Assembly: GCA_900321845.1 (NCBI GenBank) | Contig: ONXT01000027.1 | Span: 1-6,539 of the forward strand | Length of the DNA stretch: 6,539 nucleotides | Direction of reading: 5' to 3' | Source of the DNA: an uncultured Bacteroidales bacterium | GTDB taxonomy: Bacteria > Bacteroidota > Bacteroidia > Bacteroidales > WCHB1-69 | Shown here: piece after piece, positions 1 through 6,436 of the stretch | Layout: every line of letters starts with the position of its first letter | Numbering within the stretch: the stretch's first letter is position 1 | The notes under the pieces: model-generated | Databases searched by the model: none | What the model saw: only the letters and a program-made list of their open reading frames with translations | Told to the model about the DNA's origin: nothing | Position numbers and translations under genes: made by a program

Positions 1-903
1 ATGTTGCGGCAGCAGATTAAGAAGTGGACCGGCATTCCCGTCAGCATCGGGGTGGCGGCGACCAAAACCTTGGCGAAGGTGGCGGGACATTACGCCAAGA
101 AGTTCGCCGGCTACAAGGGCGTCTGCCTCATCAACAACGAGCGGAAACGCGAGGTGGCGCTACGGCGGCTTCCGATTGAGGAGGTGTGGGGTATTGGCCG
201 TAGATATTCTAAAAAGTTGATGGATAGCAATATAGGAAGTGCGTGGGACTTTACGCAGATGTCGGAGATGTGGATTCGGAAGAATTTTTCCATCAATGGT
301 GTGAAAACGCGTAAGGAGTTGATGGGGATTCCTTGTATGGAGTCTTCCGAAGTGGAGACGAAGCAGAGCATCTGCACCAGCAGTTCGTTCGGGGAAATGG
401 TGGAGGGCAAGGAGGAATTGCTCTCATCCATCGTGCATTTCACCTCAGCTTGCGCCCAGAAATTGCGCAAGCAGCATACGGTAGCCAATCTGTTGTCCAT
501 TTTTATTACAACCAATCGTTTTAATACCGAACAACCTCAGTATAAGCAGTTTGCAACGGCACAACTCCACACCGCTACCGCCGATACTGCCGAGTTGATT
601 CGTTATGCCCGGCAGTTGCTCAACCAGATTTACCGTCCTGGCTTCATGTATAAGAAGGCGGGAGTCATCGTTTCGGGTATCGTTGACGATGTGGCTATAC
701 AGCAGAATATTTTCGACACCATCGACAACCGCGACAAACGGCAGCAGCTTTTTCAGGCCATCGATAGAATCAATGCGGTGAATGGTGGCGGCACGGTACA
801 ATTCGCGATTGCCGACAAGGAGAAAAGTCATTGGGCGACCCGCAGGGAGCACCGTAGCCGGAACTACTTGAGCGACATCAACGAGTTGATGGAAGTGAAG
901 TAA
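1..903 (+). CDS. umuC: UmuC-type Y-family DNA polymerase (DNA polymerase V catalytic subunit), 5'-truncated by window edge
   Basis: This is the C-terminal 300 residues of a Y-family translesion polymerase, which copies damaged DNA during the SOS response together with processed UmuD. Residues 11-34 (GIPVSIGVAATKTLAKVAGH and following) are the conserved palm/finger stretch just after the catalytic Asp-Glu pair. Residues 55-74 (LRRLPIEEVWGIGRRYSKKL) are the thumb helix-hairpin-helix segment. Residues about 115-245 form the little-finger domain, and residues about 250-300, with NGGGTVQFA and a W-x-x-R-x-x-x-x-S-x-x-Y pattern, match the C-terminal DUF4113 tail of UmuC proteins. UmuC is normally about 420 residues, so some 115 N-terminal residues with the metal-binding acids lie upstream. 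The first ATG at base 1 is therefore very probably an internal methionine. The gene ends in TAA at 901-903 and converges on the next gene. Whether umuD precedes it cannot be seen. The family call is secure; activity cannot be judged. Confidence 0.95.
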   Translation: MLRQQIKKWTGIPVSIGVAATKTLAKVAGHYAKKFAGYKGVCLINNERKREVALRRLPIEEVWGIGRRYSKKLMDSNIGSAWDFTQMSEMWIRKNFSINGVKTRKELMGIPCMESSEVETKQSICTSSSFGEMVEGKEELLSSIVHFTSACAQKLRKQHTVANLLSIFITTNRFNTEQPQYKQFATAQLHTATADTAELIRYARQLLNQIYRPGFMYKKAGVIVSGIVDDVAIQQNIFDTIDNRDKRQQLFQAIDRINAVNGGGTVQFAIADKEKSHWATRREHRSRNYLSDINELMEVK

Positions 904-911
904 AATGCGAC

Positions 912-947
912 AAAAAAAAGAGGCATCTCGTTTGGGAGATGCCTCTT
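912..947 (-). terminator. Intrinsic (rho-independent) terminator of the DUF2723 gene
   Basis: A perfect 12-bp stem pairs 918-929 (AAGAGGCATCTC) with 936-947 (GAGATGCCTCTT) around a 6-nt loop at 930-935. On the minus strand the hairpin runs into an unbroken run of eight T (912-919, A on the plus strand; the last two also pair in the stem base). It begins 21 nt after the minus-strand stop codon, the classic geometry for an intrinsic terminator. On the plus strand no T tract follows the hairpin, so termination of umuC here would be weaker, although the hairpin starts only 14 nt after the umuC stop and may help stop or protect that transcript. Confidence 0.9.
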
Positions 948-968
948 GGTATAGGATTTAGAAATTCG

Positions 969-3900
969 TTATTTGCCGGTGAGTTTTCTGCTTCTTTCGT
1001 TAAAAGTAGCGGAAATCCGCATGGCGCGTTGGGCGAGGGCCTGGTCTTTGCCTTTCGCCAAAACGTTGGCGATGCGGTCGAAACCGGCCAATTCCTGACC
1101 GAATTCGTTGTACAGCTCTTGAATGTTGTTGTCGTAGTCGGTTCGGCGTGCGATTTTCTGTTCCTGCGTCAGCTGGGCATCGCTGTTGATCTCGCTTATT
1201 GCACTGGAGTAGTTGTTGATCATGCTCTCCAATGAGCCCATATATTGACCGAGTTTCCTTTCCGCATTGTCGCAGAATGTGGAGGCGGTTTTCTGCATGG
1301 GCAGTGATTTCAAATCGCATTTATCGGCCAATGTGGGCAGGAATTGTTCATAGATGAGCGTGAGGTTCTCCTCGTGGAATTTGCGGGTCTTCTCATCCGT
1401 CTTTTCGTAGAATTCCAGTTCTGCGCGGATATGGCCGACAATGATTTCACGGACTTTCTGAGCCTTTTGCTCCAAAGCGGCATCATCCAGCAAATGTTCT
1501 GTATCGGCTTCGCGGATTGCATCGTACAAGTCGGCCAACGCGATATTTCGAACCGTGTAATAGGGATAATGGAAGTTCTTGTACGGAATCAGGTTGTCGG
1601 GCATCAGCTTCTGTTGATGGTCAAGCACGGCTTCGGCATGTTGCAGCTTGTAAATCCGGTCTTTCGCAGGGATGGTCGTATCACGTTGATATTCGGCAAT
1701 CAGCTGTTTCGCCAATGTCTGGTGCATTCCCTGGATGGTCACGCATACGCGGATATTGTCCTCGCAGTTATAGACACGCGGGTCGTTCAGACCGCCCCAT
1801 TGGTATTCGTAGGGAGTGTCCTTCGCATTCGGGTTCTTCACTTTGTCGGCGCGCTGATGGTTGTCGAACACATCCATCACGTGATGGTAGAGGATGTCTG
1901 TGTCGGCATTTTTCTTGCGGACCATCGGAACCAGACGATAGGCGAAGCCCTCGTCTTGCAGGTAGTCGTCCAATCCGAAGAACTCGTCGGTGGTCTTGGC
2001 AAAATAAATCGGGCGGTTCCAGTCGTTGGTGGCGAGAATGTCCATCATGATGAGGAAGGCGCGGGAGATTTGCGTGCTTTTGGAAATCCAGACGAGGCTA
2101 TCCACGATTGCGCGGGAGTTCGCTGGGTTCACTGTGCCGTTTTTCAGCACCTTTTCTTTATCTACGGTTAGATAAAAGCGGTTGGTGATGTCTTGTGAAA
2201 TGGCACCGGAGTTGTAACCGTTGGCTTGCAGACCGGCATTGATCGACTGGGTGGAGGCGATGATTTTCTTGCTATCGAGGCTTTGGTCTTTAATCAGTTC
2301 CATGACCTGCTTGATGTCGGTGGGGGTGGAGCTGGCGTTCGCCTGTTGGAAGATTATCATGTCGCGCACGCCGTCGTGGTATTGGTTCCAAGTCATGGAG
2401 ATTGGAAGTGGTTCCGACTCGTAGGCTTTCCGTTTCATCTGATCGACGTACCAGCCGGCATTGAGCAGCGAGAGGTTGCAGACGCGCACGTCGGTGCGGT
2501 AGCCTTCCACCTCTTGGGCGTACCAGAGTGGGAAGGTGTCGTTGTCGCCCATCGTAAAGATGATGGCGTTCGGGGCGCAGGAGTCGAGGTAGGCTTTCGC
2601 TGTCGCCAGGGCGGTATAGCGGTTGGAACGGTCGTGGTCATCCCAGTTTTGGCTGGCCATCAGGCAGGGAACCAGCCCGGTGCAAATGAGGGTGATGAGG
2701 ACCGGTGCCAGAATCTGCACGCCTTTGTTCTTGACTTTTTCAAACAATGAATAGATGGCATAGACGCCGAAGCCCACCCAGATGGAGAAGGCATAGAACG
2801 AGGCGGCGAAGGCGTAGTCCCTTTCACGCGGCTGGAATGCGTACATATTCAAGTAGAACGAGATGGCGAGACCGGTCATCAGGAACAGCAAGAATACGAT
2901 GAAGGAGTTTTTCGTGTCGCGCATCGTGTGGAAGATGAGGCCGATCAAACCGAGCAGCAGAGGCAGCATGTAGTATTTGTTGGTTCCTTTGCTTGCCATG
3001 GAGGCTATGCCGTCGGGTTGTTCGCCGAGGAAGGCCTTGTCGATGAACGGGATGCCTGTAATCCAGTTGCCGTCCAGTTCGCCGCCCATCCCCTGGGTGT
3101 CGTTCTGGCGGCCGGAGAAGTTCCACATAAAGTAGCGGAGGTACATGTAGCCGAATTGGTAGCGGTGCATGAACCGGATGTTTTCCTGGTAGTTCGGGTG
3201 GCGGCGCAGCATCTTTTCGCCGGCCTTTTCATCGCCCGGATACGTCCATTCCGCGTATGTCTTGGTGTGTTTCGAGTCGTTGTCGTACATACGAGGCATG
3301 AAACGCATATCGCCTGGGTGGTATTTCGGTTCCTCTTTGTCCGCAATCGGAATGTATTTCCCCATCTTTTCGTCTTTTACGAAAACCTTGCCCTTGTTTT
3401 CCATTTTAGTAATACGGGAGTGATAGGTCGGTCCGTACAGGAAGGGGGTCTTGCCGTATTGGTCGCGGTTGAGGTAGGCGAGGAGGGAAACGGCATCCTC
3501 GGGGTTGTTCTCGTCGATGGTCGGGTTGGCATTGGAGCGGATGACGAGGATGAAGAAGGTAGAGTAGCCGATGAGCAGGAAGAGGAGGCAGTAGGTGCCG
3601 GCAAGCAGGAGTTGTTTTCTTCTTTTATAGCCGAACCACAAGCCTATGAAAATGAGGGCGGCGACCAGCGCGAAGAAGATGAATGTGCCGCTGTTGAACG
3701 GCAAGCCGAACGTGTTGACGAAGAACTGTTCGAAGTGGCCGGCGAGGCTGACAATCATCGGGATGATGCCCCAGAGGACGACTCCGACGATGACGAAGGC
3801 GCCGCCGAGTGCGAGCAGCACGCCCCATTCGGCGCCGGAACGGAAGGTGTCGTGCTTGTAGCAGACCACCGCCAGCGGTACGGTGATGAAAGCCCAGATG

Positions 3901-4634
3901 GCCAACATCGCCAGAATCGGGAAGAAGAAGGCGGCGAAGAACGAGAGAATGCATACCGTGAGAGCCACGCCATAAACGGAGGCTTTTTTCGACAGTTTGA
4001 AATAAACGATGAGGACGACGGCTGGAATGGTCAGCAGGTTCAGCAGGTGAACTCCGATGGAAAGGCCGATGAGGTAGGCGATAAGGACAATCCAGCGGTT
4101 GGGGTTGGTGTCCGGCTTGGGGTTGTCGTATTCGAAGTCCCATTTCAGGATGCACCAGAATACGAGGGCAGTGAAGAACGATGACATGGCATATACTTCG
4201 CCTTCGACGGCTGAGAACCAGAACGTGTCGGAGAATGTGTATGTCAGGCCGCCCACCAAAGCGGAGCCGAAGATGGCGATTGCTTTGCCGGTGGTGAGTT
4301 CACCGCTCTTGGCGACGAGCTTTCTGCCCAGCATGGTGATGGTCCAGAAGAGGAACATAATGGTCAGACCGCTGCAGATGGCTGACATGCAGTTCACGCA
4401 GAAGGCGACCTTGGTCACGTCGCCGCCGGCGAACATGGAGAAGATTCGGGCGATGAGCTGGAACGTGGGTGCTCCGGGCGGATGCCCCACCAAAAGTTTG
4501 AAACCGGTGGAAACGTACTCCCCGCAATCCCACCAAGAACCGGTCGGCTCGGCCGTCATGATGTACACCGCTGACGCAAAAATGCCGATGAGCCATCCTA
4601 AAATGTTGTTGATTAGCTTGTAATTTTTAGTCAT
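969..4634 (-). CDS. DUF2723 (GT117, TMEM260-like) polytopic membrane protein, putative protein O-glycosyltransferase
   Basis: This 1221-residue protein has the DUF2723 signature near its N-terminus: after the first membrane helix (about 9-27) come EPTGSWWDCGEY (29-40) and GHPPGAP (50-56). In GT-C glycosyltransferases the acidic residues of this first outward loop, here D36 and E39, are the expected catalytic or metal-binding positions. Further hydrophobic segments lie at about 76-102, 118-131, 150-163, 181-212, 222-258 (two), 271-295, 316-335 and 342-365. A polar loop of about 190 residues follows, then segments at about 555-570, 577-597, 608-630 and 638-660. A soluble domain begins with SQNWDDHDRS (661-670) and carries GDNDTFPLWYAQEVEG (696-711), also typical of the family. 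The C-terminus (about 1030-1221) is charged and probably helical. Human TMEM260 is a protein O-mannosyltransferase; an equivalent role here, transferring sugar to exported proteins, is inference. The start is fixed because the next methionine (26) lies inside the first helix. Length is normal for Bacteroidetes members. It is transcribed alone, with its own terminator. Confidence 0.9.
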   Translation of the reverse strand: MTKNYKLINNILGWLIGIFASAVYIMTAEPTGSWWDCGEYVSTGFKLLVGHPPGAPTFQLIARIFSMFAGGDVTKVAFCVNCMSAICSGLTIMFLFWTITMLGRKLVAKSGELTTGKAIAIFGSALVGGLTYTFSDTFWFSAVEGEVYAMSSFFTALVFWCILKWDFEYDNPKPDTNPNRWIVLIAYLIGLSIGVHLLNLLTIPAVVLIVYFKLSKKASVYGVALTVCILSFFAAFFFPILAMLAIWAFITVPLAVVCYKHDTFRSGAEWGVLLALGGAFVIVGVVLWGIIPMIVSLAGHFEQFFVNTFGLPFNSGTFIFFALVAALIFIGLWFGYKRRKQLLLAGTYCLLFLLIGYSTFFILVIRSNANPTIDENNPEDAVSLLAYLNRDQYGKTPFLYGPTYHSRITKMENKGKVFVKDEKMGKYIPIADKEEPKYHPGDMRFMPRMYDNDSKHTKTYAEWTYPGDEKAGEKMLRRHPNYQENIRFMHRYQFGYMYLRYFMWNFSGRQNDTQGMGGELDGNWITGIPFIDKAFLGEQPDGIASMASKGTNKYYMLPLLLGLIGLIFHTMRDTKNSFIVFLLFLMTGLAISFYLNMYAFQPRERDYAFAASFYAFSIWVGFGVYAIYSLFEKVKNKGVQILAPVLITLICTGLVPCLMASQNWDDHDRSNRYTALATAKAYLDSCAPNAIIFTMGDNDTFPLWYAQEVEGYRTDVRVCNLSLLNAGWYVDQMKRKAYESEPLPISMTWNQYHDGVRDMIIFQQANASSTPTDIKQVMELIKDQSLDSKKIIASTQSINAGLQANGYNSGAISQDITNRFYLTVDKEKVLKNGTVNPANSRAIVDSLVWISKSTQISRAFLIMMDILATNDWNRPIYFAKTTDEFFGLDDYLQDEGFAYRLVPMVRKKNADTDILYHHVMDVFDNHQRADKVKNPNAKDTPYEYQWGGLNDPRVYNCEDNIRVCVTIQGMHQTLAKQLIAEYQRDTTIPAKDRIYKLQHAEAVLDHQQKLMPDNLIPYKNFHYPYYTVRNIALADLYDAIREADTEHLLDDAALEQKAQKVREIIVGHIRAELEFYEKTDEKTRKFHEENLTLIYEQFLPTLADKCDLKSLPMQKTASTFCDNAERKLGQYMGSLESMINNYSSAISEINSDAQLTQEQKIARRTDYDNNIQELYNEFGQELAGFDRIANVLAKGKDQALAQRAMRISATFNERSRKLTGK

Positions 4635-4725
4635 TACGCTTGATTTTAATTGTTTTTGGAGATGTTATAATTGACTTTTTCATTATAAAGCATTGATAAA
4701 CAATAAAATAAATTTGAATATTCTA

Positions 4726-4738
4726 TTGCAAAATGCAA
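4726..4738. promoter_or_regulatory. Small inverted repeat overlapping the predicted DUF2723 transcription start (possible operator)
   Basis: The sequence TTGCA-AAA-TGCAA is a perfect 5-bp inverted repeat with a 3-nt centre. It sits 3 bp beyond the left-facing -7 box (4742-4749), where transcription would begin, which is a common place for a repressor site. It is short and lies in AT-rich DNA, so chance occurrence is quite possible. Confidence 0.25.
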
Positions 4739-4741
4739 CCG

Positions 4742-4749
4742 CAAATTTA
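4742..4749 (-). promoter_or_regulatory. Putative Bacteroidetes -7 box for the DUF2723 gene
   Basis: Read on the minus strand this is TAAATTTG, an exact match to the TAnnTTTG -7 element of the Bacteroidetes primary sigma factor. It lies 107 nt before the start codon and predicts transcription starting near 4735, giving a leader of about 100 nt that is strongly AT-rich. No clear TTTG -33 element is present at the usual 19-21 bp spacing, so the call rests on the -7 box and its position in the divergent gap. Confidence 0.5.
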
Positions 4750-4781
4750 CAATAAAAAATCAGAATTTGGAATTTTTGTCT

Positions 4782-4789
4782 TACTTTTG
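4782..4789 (+). promoter_or_regulatory. Putative Bacteroidetes -7 box for the lipoprotein-GNAT operon
   Basis: TACTTTTG matches TAnnTTTG exactly and is followed by CAGCC, a context often seen at Bacteroidales promoters. It predicts a transcript starting near 4796, about 35 nt before the lipoprotein ATG. TTTG occurs upstream at 4766-4769, but the 12-bp spacing is shorter than the usual 19-21 bp, so no good -33 element is assigned. The short leader holds no recognisable Shine-Dalgarno sequence and is AT-rich, as is usual for Bacteroidetes. Confidence 0.6.
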
Positions 4790-4830
4790 CAGCCGATTTT
4801 TTTGAAATTAATATTGAGATAAATACATAG

Positions 4831-5850
4831 ATGAAAAAATATCTTTTGGAACTCCTTTCCGTCCTTCTCGCGATTGTTCTGTTGCCCTCGTGCAGCAAGG
4901 ATTTTGACTCCAATGCGCCCTACGCGGACGTCACGATTGTTTATGGGGTCTTGGATGCTGATCAATCAACCAATTACATCAAAATCTACCGTGGATTCCT
5001 GACGGAGGGCGATGCCTATCAGGCCGCCACCATCTACGATTCGCTCTATTATTTCGATAAAATAAAGGTGGAGTTGGAGGAGTATGTGGCCAACCGATTG
5101 ACCCATACTTGGGAACTGGACACCACCACGCAAATCCCGCGCGAAGATGGCGACTTTACGACGAAACAACTGCTCTATGTCGTGCCGCAGTCCATTAATG
5201 AATCTGCCACCTACAAACTGGTCATCACCAACAAGGAGACTGGACGCGTAGTGAGGGCCACCACGAACATCGTGGGGCGTTTCGTATTGAACCTTCTTCC
5301 GGGTTCCCCTTTGAACTGTATAGCAACCACTTATTCCCAGTTATCATTCTCACTTCCCGACAACGGTGCTTCCTATCAGGTTTATCAGGTGTTCCACTAC
5401 ATTGAGCGGAGCAAGTCCACTGGAATCGAAGTCAGGAAAAGTTTCCGCCGCCAATTGATTTCCGGCAATCTTACCTCCAATGTGAATGTGCAGTATGTCC
5501 CCGCTACGCTTTATAACGCCATTGCCAGCAACGTGGAGGAGGATCCGTCAGTGGACCGCTACATCACGGTCGATTCCTGCATTCAGTTTGAAATTTGGGC
5601 GGTGAACGAGCCGATGAAGTATTATGTGATTGCCAATTCCACTACCGGTAGCGTGGTGACCGACCGGCTGAGCTATACGAATGTGGAATGCGAAGATGGC
5701 CACACCGCCGGCATATTTGCCTCCCGCCGTTATGCCACCTCGTGGCATGGGATGCAACCCCTCTCTCAGGAGGAATTGAAGAGCGGTAGCACCACCGGCC
5801 ACCTCGGGTTCCATACCGCTGCTGAATACCTGCAATTACACGGATATTGA
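4831..5850 (+). CDS. Secreted lipoprotein of unknown function, Bacteroidetes type
   Basis: This 339-residue protein starts with a lipoprotein signal peptide: KK at 2-3, a hydrophobic core at about 8-18 and a lipobox LPSC with the modified cysteine at residue 21. The residues after the cysteine (SKDFD) contain a Lys-Asp pair resembling the lipoprotein export signal known from Bacteroidetes, which suggests, without proving, display on the cell surface. The mature part looks rich in beta strands. It includes VTIVYGVLDADQSTNYIKIY (34-53), a YKLVITNKETG segment (128-138), a long central stretch with FHYIE (188-192), and a conserved-looking end YTNVE...GIFASRRY (282-301). The overall plan recalls DUF4249-like lipoproteins, but I cannot confirm membership in any named family. 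The start is well set, with an in-frame TAG immediately upstream at 4828-4830. The gene overlaps the downstream acetyltransferase by one base and has a promoter box 42 nt upstream. Its function is unknown. Confidence 0.9.
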   Translation: MKKYLLELLSVLLAIVLLPSCSKDFDSNAPYADVTIVYGVLDADQSTNYIKIYRGFLTEGDAYQAATIYDSLYYFDKIKVELEEYVANRLTHTWELDTTTQIPREDGDFTTKQLLYVVPQSINESATYKLVITNKETGRVVRATTNIVGRFVLNLLPGSPLNCIATTYSQLSFSLPDNGASYQVYQVFHYIERSKSTGIEVRKSFRRQLISGNLTSNVNVQYVPATLYNAIASNVEEDPSVDRYITVDSCIQFEIWAVNEPMKYYVIANSTTGSVVTDRLSYTNVECEDGHTAGIFASRRYATSWHGMQPLSQEELKSGSTTGHLGFHTAAEYLQLHGY

Positions 5851-6359
5851 TGCTAAATATTGTTCCCTCACAGATTGCCGACCTCCCTGCCTTGATGCCC
5901 ATCATTGCGCAAGGACAGCGCCGTTTGCATGCGCGCGGCGTGGAGCAGTGGCAGGATGGCTACCCGACGGAGGAGATCATCCGTTCCGATATTGAGCAAA
6001 ATCATTGTTACACAATGCGCTACGATGAGGTGATTATGGGGATGATGGTCATCTCCTTTGATGGCGAACCCACTTATCAGCGCATTTACGAAGGTCAATG
6101 GATTACCGATGGCGATTCATACGGTGTGGTGCATCGCATGGCGATTTCCGACGGGTTTGTCGGGCGGGGACTGGCGAAGGAGGCGTTTGCTTTTGCCGAA
6201 AATCTGGCGAAAGAGAGAGATGTAGCCAGCGTCCGCGTGGATACACACCGCGACAACGTGGTGATGAACAGCCTGTTAAGGAAAATCGGGTACACCTATT
6301 GCGGCATCATTTACCTGCTGAACGGGAAGGAGCGGCTGGCGTACGAGAAGCGGGTATGA
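5850..6359 (+). CDS. GNAT-family N-acetyltransferase
   Basis: This 169-residue cytoplasmic enzyme should transfer an acetyl group from acetyl-CoA to an amine; its substrate cannot be told from sequence. The acetyl-CoA binding motif A is at about 92-120: a strand with VVHRMAI (93-99), then FVGRGLAKEAF (103-113), whose R-G-L-A turn wraps the pyrophosphate. Motif B follows as VRVDTHRDNVVMNSLLRKIGY (starting at 128), with the N-x-x-M-N-x-L-L helix and the closing G-Y. The N-terminal GVEQWQDGYP (30-39) is typical of a GNAT subgroup common in Bacteroidales and Firmicutes. Length is normal for a single-domain GNAT. The chosen ATG at 5850-5852 shares its A with the lipoprotein stop codon TGA (5848-5850), an arrangement that implies translational coupling. 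A TTG one codon upstream would add only one residue. The pairing with a lipoprotein gene gives no clear clue to the substrate. Confidence 0.92.
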   Translation: MLNIVPSQIADLPALMPIIAQGQRRLHARGVEQWQDGYPTEEIIRSDIEQNHCYTMRYDEVIMGMMVISFDGEPTYQRIYEGQWITDGDSYGVVHRMAISDGFVGRGLAKEAFAFAENLAKERDVASVRVDTHRDNVVMNSLLRKIGYTYCGIIYLLNGKERLAYEKRV

Positions 6360-6361
6360 AC

Positions 6362-6413
6362 TGTGGCCAGTGAACTGAAACGGGGAATCCTAAGTTCCAG
6401 TTCACTGGCCACA
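6362..6413. repeat. Perfect 16-bp inverted repeat with 20-nt loop, between convergent genes; possible bidirectional terminator or REP-like element
   Basis: The left arm 6362-6377 (TGTGGCCAGTGAACTG) is the exact reverse complement of the right arm 6398-6413, and the loop is 6378-6397. The left arm begins 3 nt after the GNAT stop codon and the right arm ends 23 nt before the stop of the convergent synthetase gene, so RNA from either strand folds into the same strong hairpin. Neither side has a proper T tract: AAATTTCTGTT follows on the plus strand and CAGTTCATA on the minus strand. It is therefore not a textbook intrinsic terminator. It may protect 3' ends, terminate with help of a factor, or belong to a dispersed palindromic repeat family. 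Confidence 0.8.
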
Positions 6414-6436
6414 AATTTCTGTTCACGCTTTATTTG

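Noticed and set aside
1..3. ATG at base 1 as the true start of the polymerase
   Set aside because: The first residues align with the middle of the palm/finger region of UmuC, so the real start with the catalytic acids must lie upstream of the window.
445..852. 135-codon minus-strand open frame inside umuC
   Set aside because: It is contained within the conserved little-finger coding region on the other strand, with no independent support.
1344..2171. 275-codon open frame on the plus strand opposite the DUF2723 C-terminal region
   Set aside because: It is antisense to the conserved soluble domain and has no recognisable motif, promoter or start context; a shadow of biased codon use.
2928..4184. 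418-codon open frame on the plus strand opposite the DUF2723 gene
   Set aside because: It lies entirely antisense to a well-recognised gene. Its Glu/Asp-rich and Val-rich low-complexity content is what the complement of hydrophobic membrane-segment codons produces, and no family motif is visible.
4683..4965. Short minus-strand open frames across the divergent intergenic region
   Set aside because: They are AT-rich, span both promoter boxes and overlap the lipoprotein signal-peptide codons, and show no protein motif.
5847..5849. TTG as the start codon of the GNAT gene
   Set aside because: The ATG immediately after it (5850-5852) gives the usual stop/start overlap, and the TTG adds only one extra residue.
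6362..6413. The palindrome as one end of an insertion sequence or a CRISPR repeat
   Set aside because: No transposase, target duplication, second element or regularly spaced repeat is present nearby.
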